DNA of 8,466 nt from Candidatus Pacearchaeota archaeon (GTDB lineage Archaea > Nanobdellota > Nanobdellia > Pacearchaeales > GW2011-AR1): assembly GCA_023140635.1 (NCBI GenBank), contig JAGLLG010000032.1, forward strand, positions 1-8,466. Reading direction: 5' to 3'. Below are positions 1 through 5,752 of the stretch, piece by piece (positions within the stretch are counted from its first letter, which is position 1; each line of letters starts with the position of its first letter). The notes under the pieces are model-generated. The model saw nothing but the letters and a program-made list of their open reading frames with translations, was not told the DNA's origin and ran no database searches. The translations under genes and the position numbers were made by a program.

Positions 1-1
1 G

Positions 2-514
2 CAGGCCATAACAAGAGCTATTGCGAATCAGTCAAGACTAGTCAGAATTCCAACCTATATGAATGAACTAATGGCGAAAAAAAGCAAGGTGAGAAGAATT
101 TTAACTCAAGAATTAGGAAGAGAACCGTCTAATAATGAAATTGCGAAAAAAATGGGAATTTCCAAAAAGAGATTAAATGAAATTCATGGACTTAGGGTAC
201 TTGTAGTTTCCATGTCTACTTTGGTGGGGGAAGATGGAGGCGAATTCAAGGATTTTCTAGAAGATGAAAAATGCGAAAGTCAGAGAGAGATAGTAAGAAA
301 AATATTTATAAGCGGAGTATTAAATCATTGTTTAGACGAGAGAGAAAAAAGAATTATCAAATCTCGTTTCTGCCTTGATGATTTTGAATTAAAAACCACG
401 ACAGAACTGGCAAGAGATTATGAAGTTAGTTTTGAAAGAATCCGACAAATTGAAAGAGGGGCGTTGAAGAAACTTAGAAAATTGTTGGAAAAGGGAGATA
501 GTTGTTTGGAATAA
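2..514 (+). CDS. Sigma-70 family RNA polymerase sigma factor, C-terminal part (5' end outside window)
   Basis: Sigma factors bind bacterial RNA polymerase core and direct it to -10/-35 promoters. The frame is open from base 2 and already reads QAITRAIANQSRLVRIPTY, the region 2.4 signature, so the ATG at 59 is an internal Met and the true start lies off-window. In the 170 visible residues I see region 2.4/3.0 (about 1-25); region 3.1 with ELGREPSNNEIAKKMG; the 3.2 finger with DFLED; and region 4 with the helix-turn-helix ending ERIRQIERGALKKLRKL (about 106-162). Residues matching E. coli Q437 and T440 (-10 recognition) are kept. H455 is Tyr, and the -35 contact R584 is Phe (codon 431-433). The frame ends in TAA 29 bases before the next gene, suggesting an operon. 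The family call is very sure. Whether it is a primary or alternative sigma cannot be judged without regions 1-2. A bacterial sigma beside archaeal-looking genes is unusual. Confidence 0.95.
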   Translation, partial: QAITRAIANQSRLVRIPTYMNELMAKKSKVRRILTQELGREPSNNEIAKKMGISKKRLNEIHGLRVLVVSMSTLVGEDGGEFKDFLEDEKCESQREIVRKIFISGVLNHCLDEREKRIIKSRFCLDDFELKTTTELARDYEVSFERIRQIERGALKKLRKLLEKGDSCLE

Positions 515-530
515 ATTAGAACGATATTAA

Positions 531-537
531 AAGGAGG
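531..537 (+). promoter_or_regulatory. Shine-Dalgarno site of the membrane-protein gene
   Basis: AAGGAGG lies 5 bases before the ATG at 543. It is a full match to the usual anti-Shine-Dalgarno core and fixes the start codon. None of the four genes to the right of 1.86 kb has such a site. Confidence 0.9.
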
Positions 538-542
538 AAGAA

Positions 543-1055
543 ATGAAGAAGACAATAGGAATAATTTGTTTAGTTGTACTTTTAGTTATTGTTACAGGGA
601 TCATTGTGATGTATATTCCCATCCCAAAAGAGGTAATCATTCCAATAAGAACGGAAGTTGAGGAAGCAATCAAAATAAAATCCGCGGACAAAGTAGTAGA
701 AACAATTTTACATCTTGGTAGTTTAGAAGATTATTTAGGAAGCGACACAATCAAGTTTACTTGCAAATCAGCAGAGCAATTCGTAGATTGGGCTCCTGAA
801 GGAGAAAGAATTTTCACCTCATTAAAACTGAAGGATGATAGAACACTTATAAAAAGTTACCTTTCTCTCACAGAAAATCAGAAGGGAGTATTTATCTATA
901 ACGACGAACATTTTCATTCTGAAAAAGGATTTAGTTATAGTGTAAAAGATTATGACGGGCAAAAGATTGTTTTTAGAAAAAATGCAGAGGGTTATAGTTT
1001 TATGCTGATGTCTCTTGGAGTAATGATGATCTTAATAGCAATTTTGACGCTGTAA
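543..1055 (+). CDS. Small membrane protein of unknown function with a transmembrane segment at each end
   Basis: I do not recognise this 170-residue protein. It starts MKKTIGII and has a strongly hydrophobic segment at residues 5-25, ending at PIPKE. A polar region (about 26-150) follows, with one Cys (74) and many charged residues. A second hydrophobic segment (about 152-170) runs to the last residue. Two basic residues precede the first segment and there is no clear signal-peptidase site, so the likely topology is a hairpin with a domain of about 125 residues outside the cytoplasm and almost nothing inside. That argues against a classical membrane anti-sigma factor, which needs a cytoplasmic sigma-binding domain. 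The start is set by the AAGGAGG site. The gene lies between the sigma factor (28-base gap) and the duplicated-domain protein (37-base gap), probably in one transcript. The coding call is firm; the function is unknown. Confidence 0.85.
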   Translation: MKKTIGIICLVVLLVIVTGIIVMYIPIPKEVIIPIRTEVEEAIKIKSADKVVETILHLGSLEDYLGSDTIKFTCKSAEQFVDWAPEGERIFTSLKLKDDRTLIKSYLSLTENQKGVFIYNDEHFHSEKGFSYSVKDYDGQKIVFRKNAEGYSFMLMSLGVMMILIAILTL

Positions 1056-1077
1056 TCAATTATGATTCGCGGAATAT

Positions 1078-1088
1078 AAGGGGGGTGA
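1078..1088 (+). promoter_or_regulatory. Shine-Dalgarno site of the duplicated-domain gene
   Basis: The sequence AAGGGGGGTGA ends 4 bases before the ATG at 1093. It resembles the extended anti-Shine-Dalgarno complement AAGGAGGTGA, with a run of six G in place of GGAGG. It supports the start at 1093. Confidence 0.85.
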
Positions 1089-1092
1089 AAAA

Positions 1093-1740
1093 ATGTTATA
1101 TTTAGAAGAATTCTATGTAGGGCCGTTCTGCGATGTTGTATTAGAAATTAACGGAAAGTTTCGAAAAGAGTACTCGAACGGGAGATGGAATGATGTGATC
1201 GAAGATATTACTTCAACTATTTATTCAGTTGCCGTTCAGCTAAGAGACCAGAACCCGAACTCAAAGATAAAGCAACTTACACCTTGCGGTCGTTCTAGTT
1301 TCGAGTGGCTGGTAAAAAATTTGATTACACCAATAATTGCAAGTTGTCCTCCTGAAAAAGTCGAATACACAACACCGAAAAAATTGCTAGATAAAATGAT
1401 GCAACATCATATAGACACCGTTGGACTAATAGAAAGATTAAGAGACTATGATGTGGTGCAGTTTTGGAAAGTGGTGATTGAGATTATTAAAGAATTCGAA
1501 GGGAAGTACGCAAGACGGGGTAAAGATGTACGGATGAATACTTTAACGATTTCATTGGCTACATTTAAGTTAGTGGATCTAAATGGAGAACTAAAAATAA
1601 GACAGCTTACCCAAAAAAACTTTGAAGAACTCGGGAGGATAGTAAGATTATTAGTTGCATCAATAACGATTCATCGTCCTCTTGAAACAGTTAGATACAC
1701 CACCCCTCAAGGATTCTGGGATAAGGTAAAAATATTATAA
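1093..1740 (+). CDS. Protein of unknown function with an internal tandem domain duplication
   Basis: I do not recognise the family. The 215 residues hold two copies of one domain. Residues 58-102 and 168-212 align without gaps over 45 positions with 17 identities by hand count. Shared blocks are KI(K/R)QLT, a hydrophobic helix, P-x-E-x-V-x-YTTP, and DK near the end. The similarity appears to extend upstream: VVLEI at 15-19 matches VVIEI at 127-131, followed by Phe and Tyr at the same spacing. The repeat unit is therefore about 85-90 residues, joined by a linker of about 25. No signal peptide, membrane segment or catalytic motif is visible, so it is probably soluble and cytoplasmic. It is the last gene before a hairpin terminator that begins three bases after the stop, so it closes the sigma-factor operon. 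A role linked to the sigma factor or the membrane protein is only a guess from position. Confidence 0.85.
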   Translation: MLYLEEFYVGPFCDVVLEINGKFRKEYSNGRWNDVIEDITSTIYSVAVQLRDQNPNSKIKQLTPCGRSSFEWLVKNLITPIIASCPPEKVEYTTPKKLLDKMMQHHIDTVGLIERLRDYDVVQFWKVVIEIIKEFEGKYARRGKDVRMNTLTISLATFKLVDLNGELKIRQLTQKNFEELGRIVRLLVASITIHRPLETVRYTTPQGFWDKVKIL

Positions 1741-1742
1741 CT

Positions 1743-1784
1743 AAAAAAGGACCTCTTCATTAACTTGAACGTCCTTTTTTTTTT
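1743..1784 (+). terminator. Intrinsic terminator of the sigma-factor operon
   Basis: AAAAAAGGAC (1743-1752) pairs perfectly with GTCCTTTTTT (1771-1780), and the T-run goes on to 1784 for ten T in all. Within the loop, TTCA (1756-1759) can pair with TGAA (1766-1769), extending the hairpin across a small asymmetric bulge. It starts just after the TAA of the preceding gene. The form is that of a bacterial Rho-independent terminator, though the T-run alone could also stop archaeal polymerase. Confidence 0.85.
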
Positions 1785-1800
1785 GGTCTAATCTATATAC

Positions 1801-1819
1801 TACAATATACTATATTGTA
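1801..1819 (+). repeat. Perfect 9-bp palindrome with 1-base centre
   Basis: TACAATATA (1801-1809), C, then TATATTGTA (1811-1819) form an exact inverted repeat. A partial third half-site, TACAAT, follows at 1823-1828. It lies between the operon terminator and the promoter of the ATPase gene, so it could be a binding site for a dimeric regulator or a recombination site. AT-rich composition makes chance palindromes more likely, and no function is shown. Confidence 0.6.
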
Positions 1820-1858
1820 ACATACAATGACATTCGACTAGCAAAAATCATACTCCCA

Positions 1859-1909
1859 AATCAGATTAGTTAAATTTAAATAGTATGATAATCTGATAAA
1901 ATCAGATTA
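1859..1909 (+). promoter_or_regulatory. Three-copy ATCAGATTA operator-like array flanking the ATPase promoter
   Basis: AATCAGATTA occurs at 1859-1868 and 1900-1909. Its reverse complement TAATCTGAT lies at 1889-1897. The last two copies form a 9-bp hairpin with an AAA loop (1889-1909) ending two bases before the ATG at 1912. The first copy sits just upstream of the TATA-like element, so the promoter is bracketed. This is the arrangement expected for a repressor operator overlapping the transcription start. The binding protein is unknown. Confidence 0.6.
1871..1882 (+). promoter_or_regulatory. TATA-like element of the ATPase gene
   Basis: TAAATTTAAATA is centred about 35 bases before the ATG at 1912. 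With the usual archaeal distance of about 25-27 bases from TATA box to start site, transcription would begin near 1903, leaving a leader of only about 9 bases. No Shine-Dalgarno site is present, consistent with a near-leaderless archaeal transcript. Confidence 0.55.
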
Positions 1910-1911
1910 AA

Positions 1912-3210
1912 ATGGAAATAGTAAAAACAATTTTAGAAGAATGGCGGGAGAGAGAATTTCCCGAAATTACTACTAGAGACTTAAATATTGATAAATATCT
2001 TTCCTCCAAAATAAATAAGATTATTGTTCTAAATGGTTTTAGGCGGGTTGGGAAAACATATATTTTATTAGACGAATTAAAAAAGATTTTGAAAAACAAG
2101 AACAGAAAAGAAGTTATTTATATTAATTTTGAAGACGAAAGAATACCTTTAAAGACCGAATTTTTGTCTCAGCTTTTCCCAGAGATTATCAAAGTTACAG
2201 GTAAAGTTCCCGATTTCATATTTCTCGATGAAATACAAAACTTTCCTGCTTGGAGCAAGTGGCTCCGAAGAGTTTACGACTTGTATCCAAAAACAAAATT
2301 TTTTGTAACCGGTTCTTCTTCAAAAATGTCTCTTAATAAAATTCCAACCGAACTTCGAGGGAGATATCTATTAAATAAAATCTTTCCGTTATCTTTCCCC
2401 GAATTCCTTAAATTTAAGAAAATTGATTTGCAGACAAATAAAAACAAGTTAATGAACTCTTTCGAGGAGTATTTAATTTATGGGGGACTCCCAGAAATAG
2501 TTTTAGCAAATACTAGCGAACGTTTGGAAATTGCGAAGTCTTATTATTCTTCTGTCGTTAATCGCGATTTGATTGAAACATACTCTATAAGAAACAAAGA
2601 ATCTATGAAAGCGATTTTAAGTTTGCTTTTGAACTCTACAAGTTATTCTTATAACAGGCTATATAACTCAATGAAAAGCTTGCAACATGAGATCGGAAAA
2701 AATACCTTGATTGATTATATAAATTTTATTGAAGATTCTTTTTTTATGTTTAGCCTGCCCATTTTTTCGTATAAGGTTAAGGATCGGATGCAATATCCTA
2801 AAAAACATTATTTTATTGATAATATCTTTTTGTCAAAAATTTCTTCCAATTTCTCGAATAATTATGGGCGACTCTACGAGAATTTAGTAGCAGTTAATTT
2901 GTTAAAAAAAGAAAAAGAATTCTTTTATTGGAAAAATGAAGAGCATGAAGAGGTTGATTTTGTCGTGAAGGGGGGATTAAAAATAGACAAATTAATTCAA
3001 GTGTGTTCAAATTTAGACGACGAAGGAGTTATGAAGAGGGAAGTCAGAGCATTAATTAAAGCAAGCAAGGAATTAAGGTGCAAAAATCTTTTAATTATCA
3101 CAAAGGATAAAGAAAGAGAAGAAACTTTTGAATGGTTTGGGGTTAAGAGGAAAATTAAGCTTATTCCATTATGGAAATGGCTTTTAGAAAATAAAAATCT
3201 TTCAGACTAG
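1912..3210 (+). CDS. Archaeal-type AAA ATPase with DUF4143-like C-terminal domain
   Basis: This 432-residue protein belongs to the AAA/DUF4143 ATPases, which are abundant in archaea and many bacteria and whose cellular role is poorly known. The start MEIVKTILEEWREREFPE is typical of the family. Visible motifs are Walker A GFRRVGKT (42-49), Walker B FIFLDEIQN (102-110), sensor-like TGSSS (133-137) and LRGRY (148-152). A helical middle region follows, then the family block GRLYENLVAVNLLKK (about 319-333). The C-terminus resembles a PD-(D/E)XK nuclease fold: FYWK, then EVDFV with D349, then LIQVC (361-365), where an active nuclease would have E-x-K. Q363 and C365 replace those residues, so nuclease activity is unlikely. 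The gene is monocistronic, starts without a Shine-Dalgarno site, and is preceded by an operator-like array, which suggests tight or autogenous control. The family call is strong; the biological function is not known. Confidence 0.92.
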   Translation: MEIVKTILEEWREREFPEITTRDLNIDKYLSSKINKIIVLNGFRRVGKTYILLDELKKILKNKNRKEVIYINFEDERIPLKTEFLSQLFPEIIKVTGKVPDFIFLDEIQNFPAWSKWLRRVYDLYPKTKFFVTGSSSKMSLNKIPTELRGRYLLNKIFPLSFPEFLKFKKIDLQTNKNKLMNSFEEYLIYGGLPEIVLANTSERLEIAKSYYSSVVNRDLIETYSIRNKESMKAILSLLLNSTSYSYNRLYNSMKSLQHEIGKNTLIDYINFIEDSFFMFSLPIFSYKVKDRMQYPKKHYFIDNIFLSKISSNFSNNYGRLYENLVAVNLLKKEKEFFYWKNEEHEEVDFVVKGGLKIDKLIQVCSNLDDEGVMKREVRALIKASKELRCKNLLIITKDKEREETFEWFGVKRKIKLIPLWKWLLENKNLSD

Positions 3211-3243
3211 ACACTGTTTTATTCGAGATTCGGTACAACAACA

Positions 3244-3251
3244 TTTATATA
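3244..3251 (+). promoter_or_regulatory. TATA box of ppsA (leaderless transcript)
   Basis: TTTATATA is centred about 26 bases before the ATG at 3273, so transcription should begin at or beside the start codon. There is no Shine-Dalgarno site. The A-rich ACAACA just upstream could serve as a TFB-recognition element. This is the clearest archaeal-type promoter in the window. Confidence 0.75.
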
Positions 3252-3272
3252 TTCTACCCTCTAAGAATTTTT

Positions 3273-5708
3273 ATGGGTGACAAATATATCGAATGGCTTT
3301 CAAATATTCATAAAAACGATATAAAACTTACAGGAGGAAAGGGCGCAAATCTCGGAGAGATGTTCAACTCAAAATTTCCTGTTCCTCAAGCATTCGTTAT
3401 AACAACCGACGCATTCCACCATTTCATAAAAGAAACAAAAATAAAAGACCAACTCAGAGAAATTCTAAACAAAATCAACGTAGATGACACAGACGATTTA
3501 GCAAAAAAAGCAGAAGAAATTCGAAAGATTATCATCGACCAAGAAATGCCTGAAAATCTAAAAAACGAAATCCTCGAGGCATACGATCATTTTAATGTGG
3601 ACTTGGATGGACTCGGAGGTTCACCGGGAGCGTTAGCAATCTTAAAATCATCACGAGAACCAGTCTTCGTCTCAGTTAGAAGTTCAGCGACGGCAGAAGA
3701 CCTCGGAGACGCAAGTTTTGCAGGACAACAAGACTCTTTCATCAACGTCAAAGGAAACCCAGAATTAATCGATAAAGTAAAACGATGTTTCGCCTCGATC
3801 TTCACAGCAAGATCATTATACTACCGAAAGAAAAAAGGTTTTGACGATTTAGTTGGAATTGCAGCAGTAGTTCAAAAGATGATAAATTCATGCAAGTCGG
3901 GGGTAATGTTCTCAAAAAATCCTGTGAAGAACAACGAAGAAATTTTAATCGAAGCTGTATTCGGTCAGGGTGAGGGAATCGTCTCCGGAAAAATCAAGCC
4001 AGACCAATACACTGTCACAAAAGACTTAGAAATCACCGAAGAAAAACTTTCAGATAAAAAATTAGCAATCATAAGAACTTCCAGCGGACAGACAAAAACA
4101 ATCCAGCTAACACCAGAAAAATCCAAGCAAAGAGTCCTAAAAACTTACGAAATAAAACAACTCGCAGAATTCGCCATCAAGCTCGAGGACCATTACAAAA
4201 AACCACAAGACATCGAGTTCGCAATCGAGGACGAAGATATCTACATATTACAAACACGACCAATCACAACGCTGAAAGAAAAGAAAACAGAAGACGTAGA
4301 ATTGGATGGGCAAGTTTTAACCGAAGGATTGGCAGCATCGCCGGGAGTTGCTTCTGGAATTGTAAAGATAATCCATTCAATGGACGATCTAGGAAAGATC
4401 AAGCAAGGAGACGTTCTTGTAACTACGATGACGAACCCGGATATGGTCGTAACAATGGAAAAAGCGGCCGCAATCGTAACATCTGAAGGAGGAGTAACCG
4501 CACACGCAGCAATCATTTCGCGAGAAATGGGAATCCCTGCAGTAGTAGGAACAGAGGATTGCTTAGAAAAATTAAAAGATGGAGATGAGATAACTGTTGA
4601 TGGTTCAAATGGAAAAGTTTTTGCAGGTAGGGCTGAAAACAAGAAGATAGAAATTCTACCAATCGTCGAAACAAAAACAAAAATCAAAGTATTAGTAGAC
4701 TTACCACAATTTGCAGAGAGAGCAGCAAAAACCAAAGCTTATGGAATAGGACTTGTTCGACTCGAAGGGTTAATTACAACTGGAGGAAAACACCCTTTAG
4801 CTTACGAAAAGGAAAACAAACTCGATGATTACAAAGCAATGTTAAAAGAAGGTTTACATAAAATAGCAAACACATTCATAGGAAAACCTATCTGGGTTAG
4901 GTCTTCAGATATCCGTAGTGACGAATATTCAAACCTAGAAGGAGCACCTAAAGAAATTGAAAGAAACCCCATGCTCGGAGACCATGGAATAAGATTCTCC
5001 CTAAAACATCTAGGAATATTCAAAGCAGAACTAGGAGCAGTAAAAGAACTCGCCGATAAAGGTCATAAATTCGGAGTAATGTTTCCACAAATAATTTCAG
5101 TAGAAGAAGTCAAGCAAGCAAGAAAAATATTCAACGAAATGAAAATGGATAACGTCCAATTCGGAGTAATGATTGAAACACCAGCGGCGGCAATTTTAAT
5201 CAAAGATATCTGTAATGAAGGTATTGATTTTATTTCATTCGGAACAAACGATCTAACACAGTTCACCTTAGCAATCGACAGAGGAAATGAAGAAGTTCAG
5301 GATATCTACGACGAGACAAACTGGGCAGTTCTAAAACAAATCTCGAGAGTTATAAGAGAATGCAAAAGCCAAGAAGTAGAAACTTCTATCTGTGGACAAG
5401 CAGGATCTAACAAAAAGATGGTAGAATTTTTAGTCAAACAAGGAATAGATTCAATCTCCGTAAATGCAGACGTAGCAAAAGAAATCTCAGAGTTAGTTCA
5501 AAAGTTAGAAAACGAAAAAACCGAAGAACCTAAAATTGAAAAAAACAACGACCAGGTAGAACCTATTGATAACAAAGAATCTATCAAAGAAGAACTTCAA
5601 GAAAGGGAGACTTTAGAACAAGAAAGAATAGAAGAGATGAAAAATCCAGAACCTACGATAGAAAACTCTACAGAAGACAACTCAAAGAAAGAAGACATTT
5701 TTAATTAA
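3273..5708 (+). CDS. ppsA: Phosphoenolpyruvate synthase (pyruvate, water dikinase)
   Basis: PEP synthase converts pyruvate, ATP and water to PEP, AMP and phosphate in the cytoplasm, feeding gluconeogenesis; in some archaea it may also run toward pyruvate. All three domains are present. The N-terminal ATP-binding domain (about 1-335) has GGKGANLGEM (21-30), VRSSATAEDL (135-144) and QTRPI (327-331). The swivelling phosphohistidine domain (about 345-455) has GGVTAHAAI with catalytic His411. The PEP/pyruvate TIM-barrel (about 470-742) has R543, NPMLGDHGIR (565-574), FGTNDLTQF (656-664) and ICGQ with catalytic Cys707. The enzyme is 811 residues against about 790 for E. coli PpsA; here the last 66 residues (746-811) are a Glu/Lys/Asn-rich, probably disordered tail ending KKEDIFN. 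The start MGDKYIEW agrees with the family and with the TATA box 26 bases upstream. The gene stands alone between two TATA-like elements. Confidence 0.97.
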   Translation: MGDKYIEWLSNIHKNDIKLTGGKGANLGEMFNSKFPVPQAFVITTDAFHHFIKETKIKDQLREILNKINVDDTDDLAKKAEEIRKIIIDQEMPENLKNEILEAYDHFNVDLDGLGGSPGALAILKSSREPVFVSVRSSATAEDLGDASFAGQQDSFINVKGNPELIDKVKRCFASIFTARSLYYRKKKGFDDLVGIAAVVQKMINSCKSGVMFSKNPVKNNEEILIEAVFGQGEGIVSGKIKPDQYTVTKDLEITEEKLSDKKLAIIRTSSGQTKTIQLTPEKSKQRVLKTYEIKQLAEFAIKLEDHYKKPQDIEFAIEDEDIYILQTRPITTLKEKKTEDVELDGQVLTEGLAASPGVASGIVKIIHSMDDLGKIKQGDVLVTTMTNPDMVVTMEKAAAIVTSEGGVTAHAAIISREMGIPAVVGTEDCLEKLKDGDEITVDGSNGKVFAGRAENKKIEILPIVETKTKIKVLVDLPQFAERAAKTKAYGIGLVRLEGLITTGGKHPLAYEKENKLDDYKAMLKEGLHKIANTFIGKPIWVRSSDIRSDEYSNLEGAPKEIERNPMLGDHGIRFSLKHLGIFKAELGAVKELADKGHKFGVMFPQIISVEEVKQARKIFNEMKMDNVQFGVMIETPAAAILIKDICNEGIDFISFGTNDLTQFTLAIDRGNEEVQDIYDETNWAVLKQISRVIRECKSQEVETSICGQAGSNKKMVEFLVKQGIDSISVNADVAKEISELVQKLENEKTEEPKIEKNNDQVEPIDNKESIKEELQERETLEQERIEEMKNPEPTIENSTEDNSKKEDIFN

Positions 5709-5723
5709 TATTATAGCGATAAC

Positions 5724-5738
5724 TTAATAAGTATAAAT
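5724..5738 (+). promoter_or_regulatory. TATA-like element of the ABC transporter gene
   Basis: TTAATAAGTATAAAT lies 15-29 bases before the ATG at 5753. The TTAATAAG half, centred about 26 bases upstream, is rightly placed for a leaderless transcript; the TATAAAT half is too close. No Shine-Dalgarno site is visible. The call rests on position and resemblance to the ppsA promoter. Confidence 0.5.
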
Positions 5739-5752
5739 CTCCAATTTCATTA

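Noticed and set aside
59..61. ATG at 59 as the start of the sigma-factor gene.
   Set aside because: The 19 codons before it encode the conserved region 2.4 in the same frame with no stop, so this Met is internal.
479..483. LSVGQ in place of LSGGQ in the ABC transporter (protein positions 479-483) as a sign of inactivation.
   Set aside because: This variant occurs in working transporters, and all other catalytic motifs are intact.
502..530. Possible sigma-type promoter TTGTTT-17 bases-TATTAA before the membrane-protein gene.
   Set aside because: The match to consensus is weak, and the -10-like box abuts the Shine-Dalgarno site, so a transcript starting there would lose it. Co-transcription with the sigma gene is simpler.
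4241..4735. A 164-codon open frame on the - strand inside ppsA.
   Set aside because: It lies wholly antisense to a strongly conserved enzyme, has no start signal or recognisable motif, and reflects the codon pattern of ppsA.
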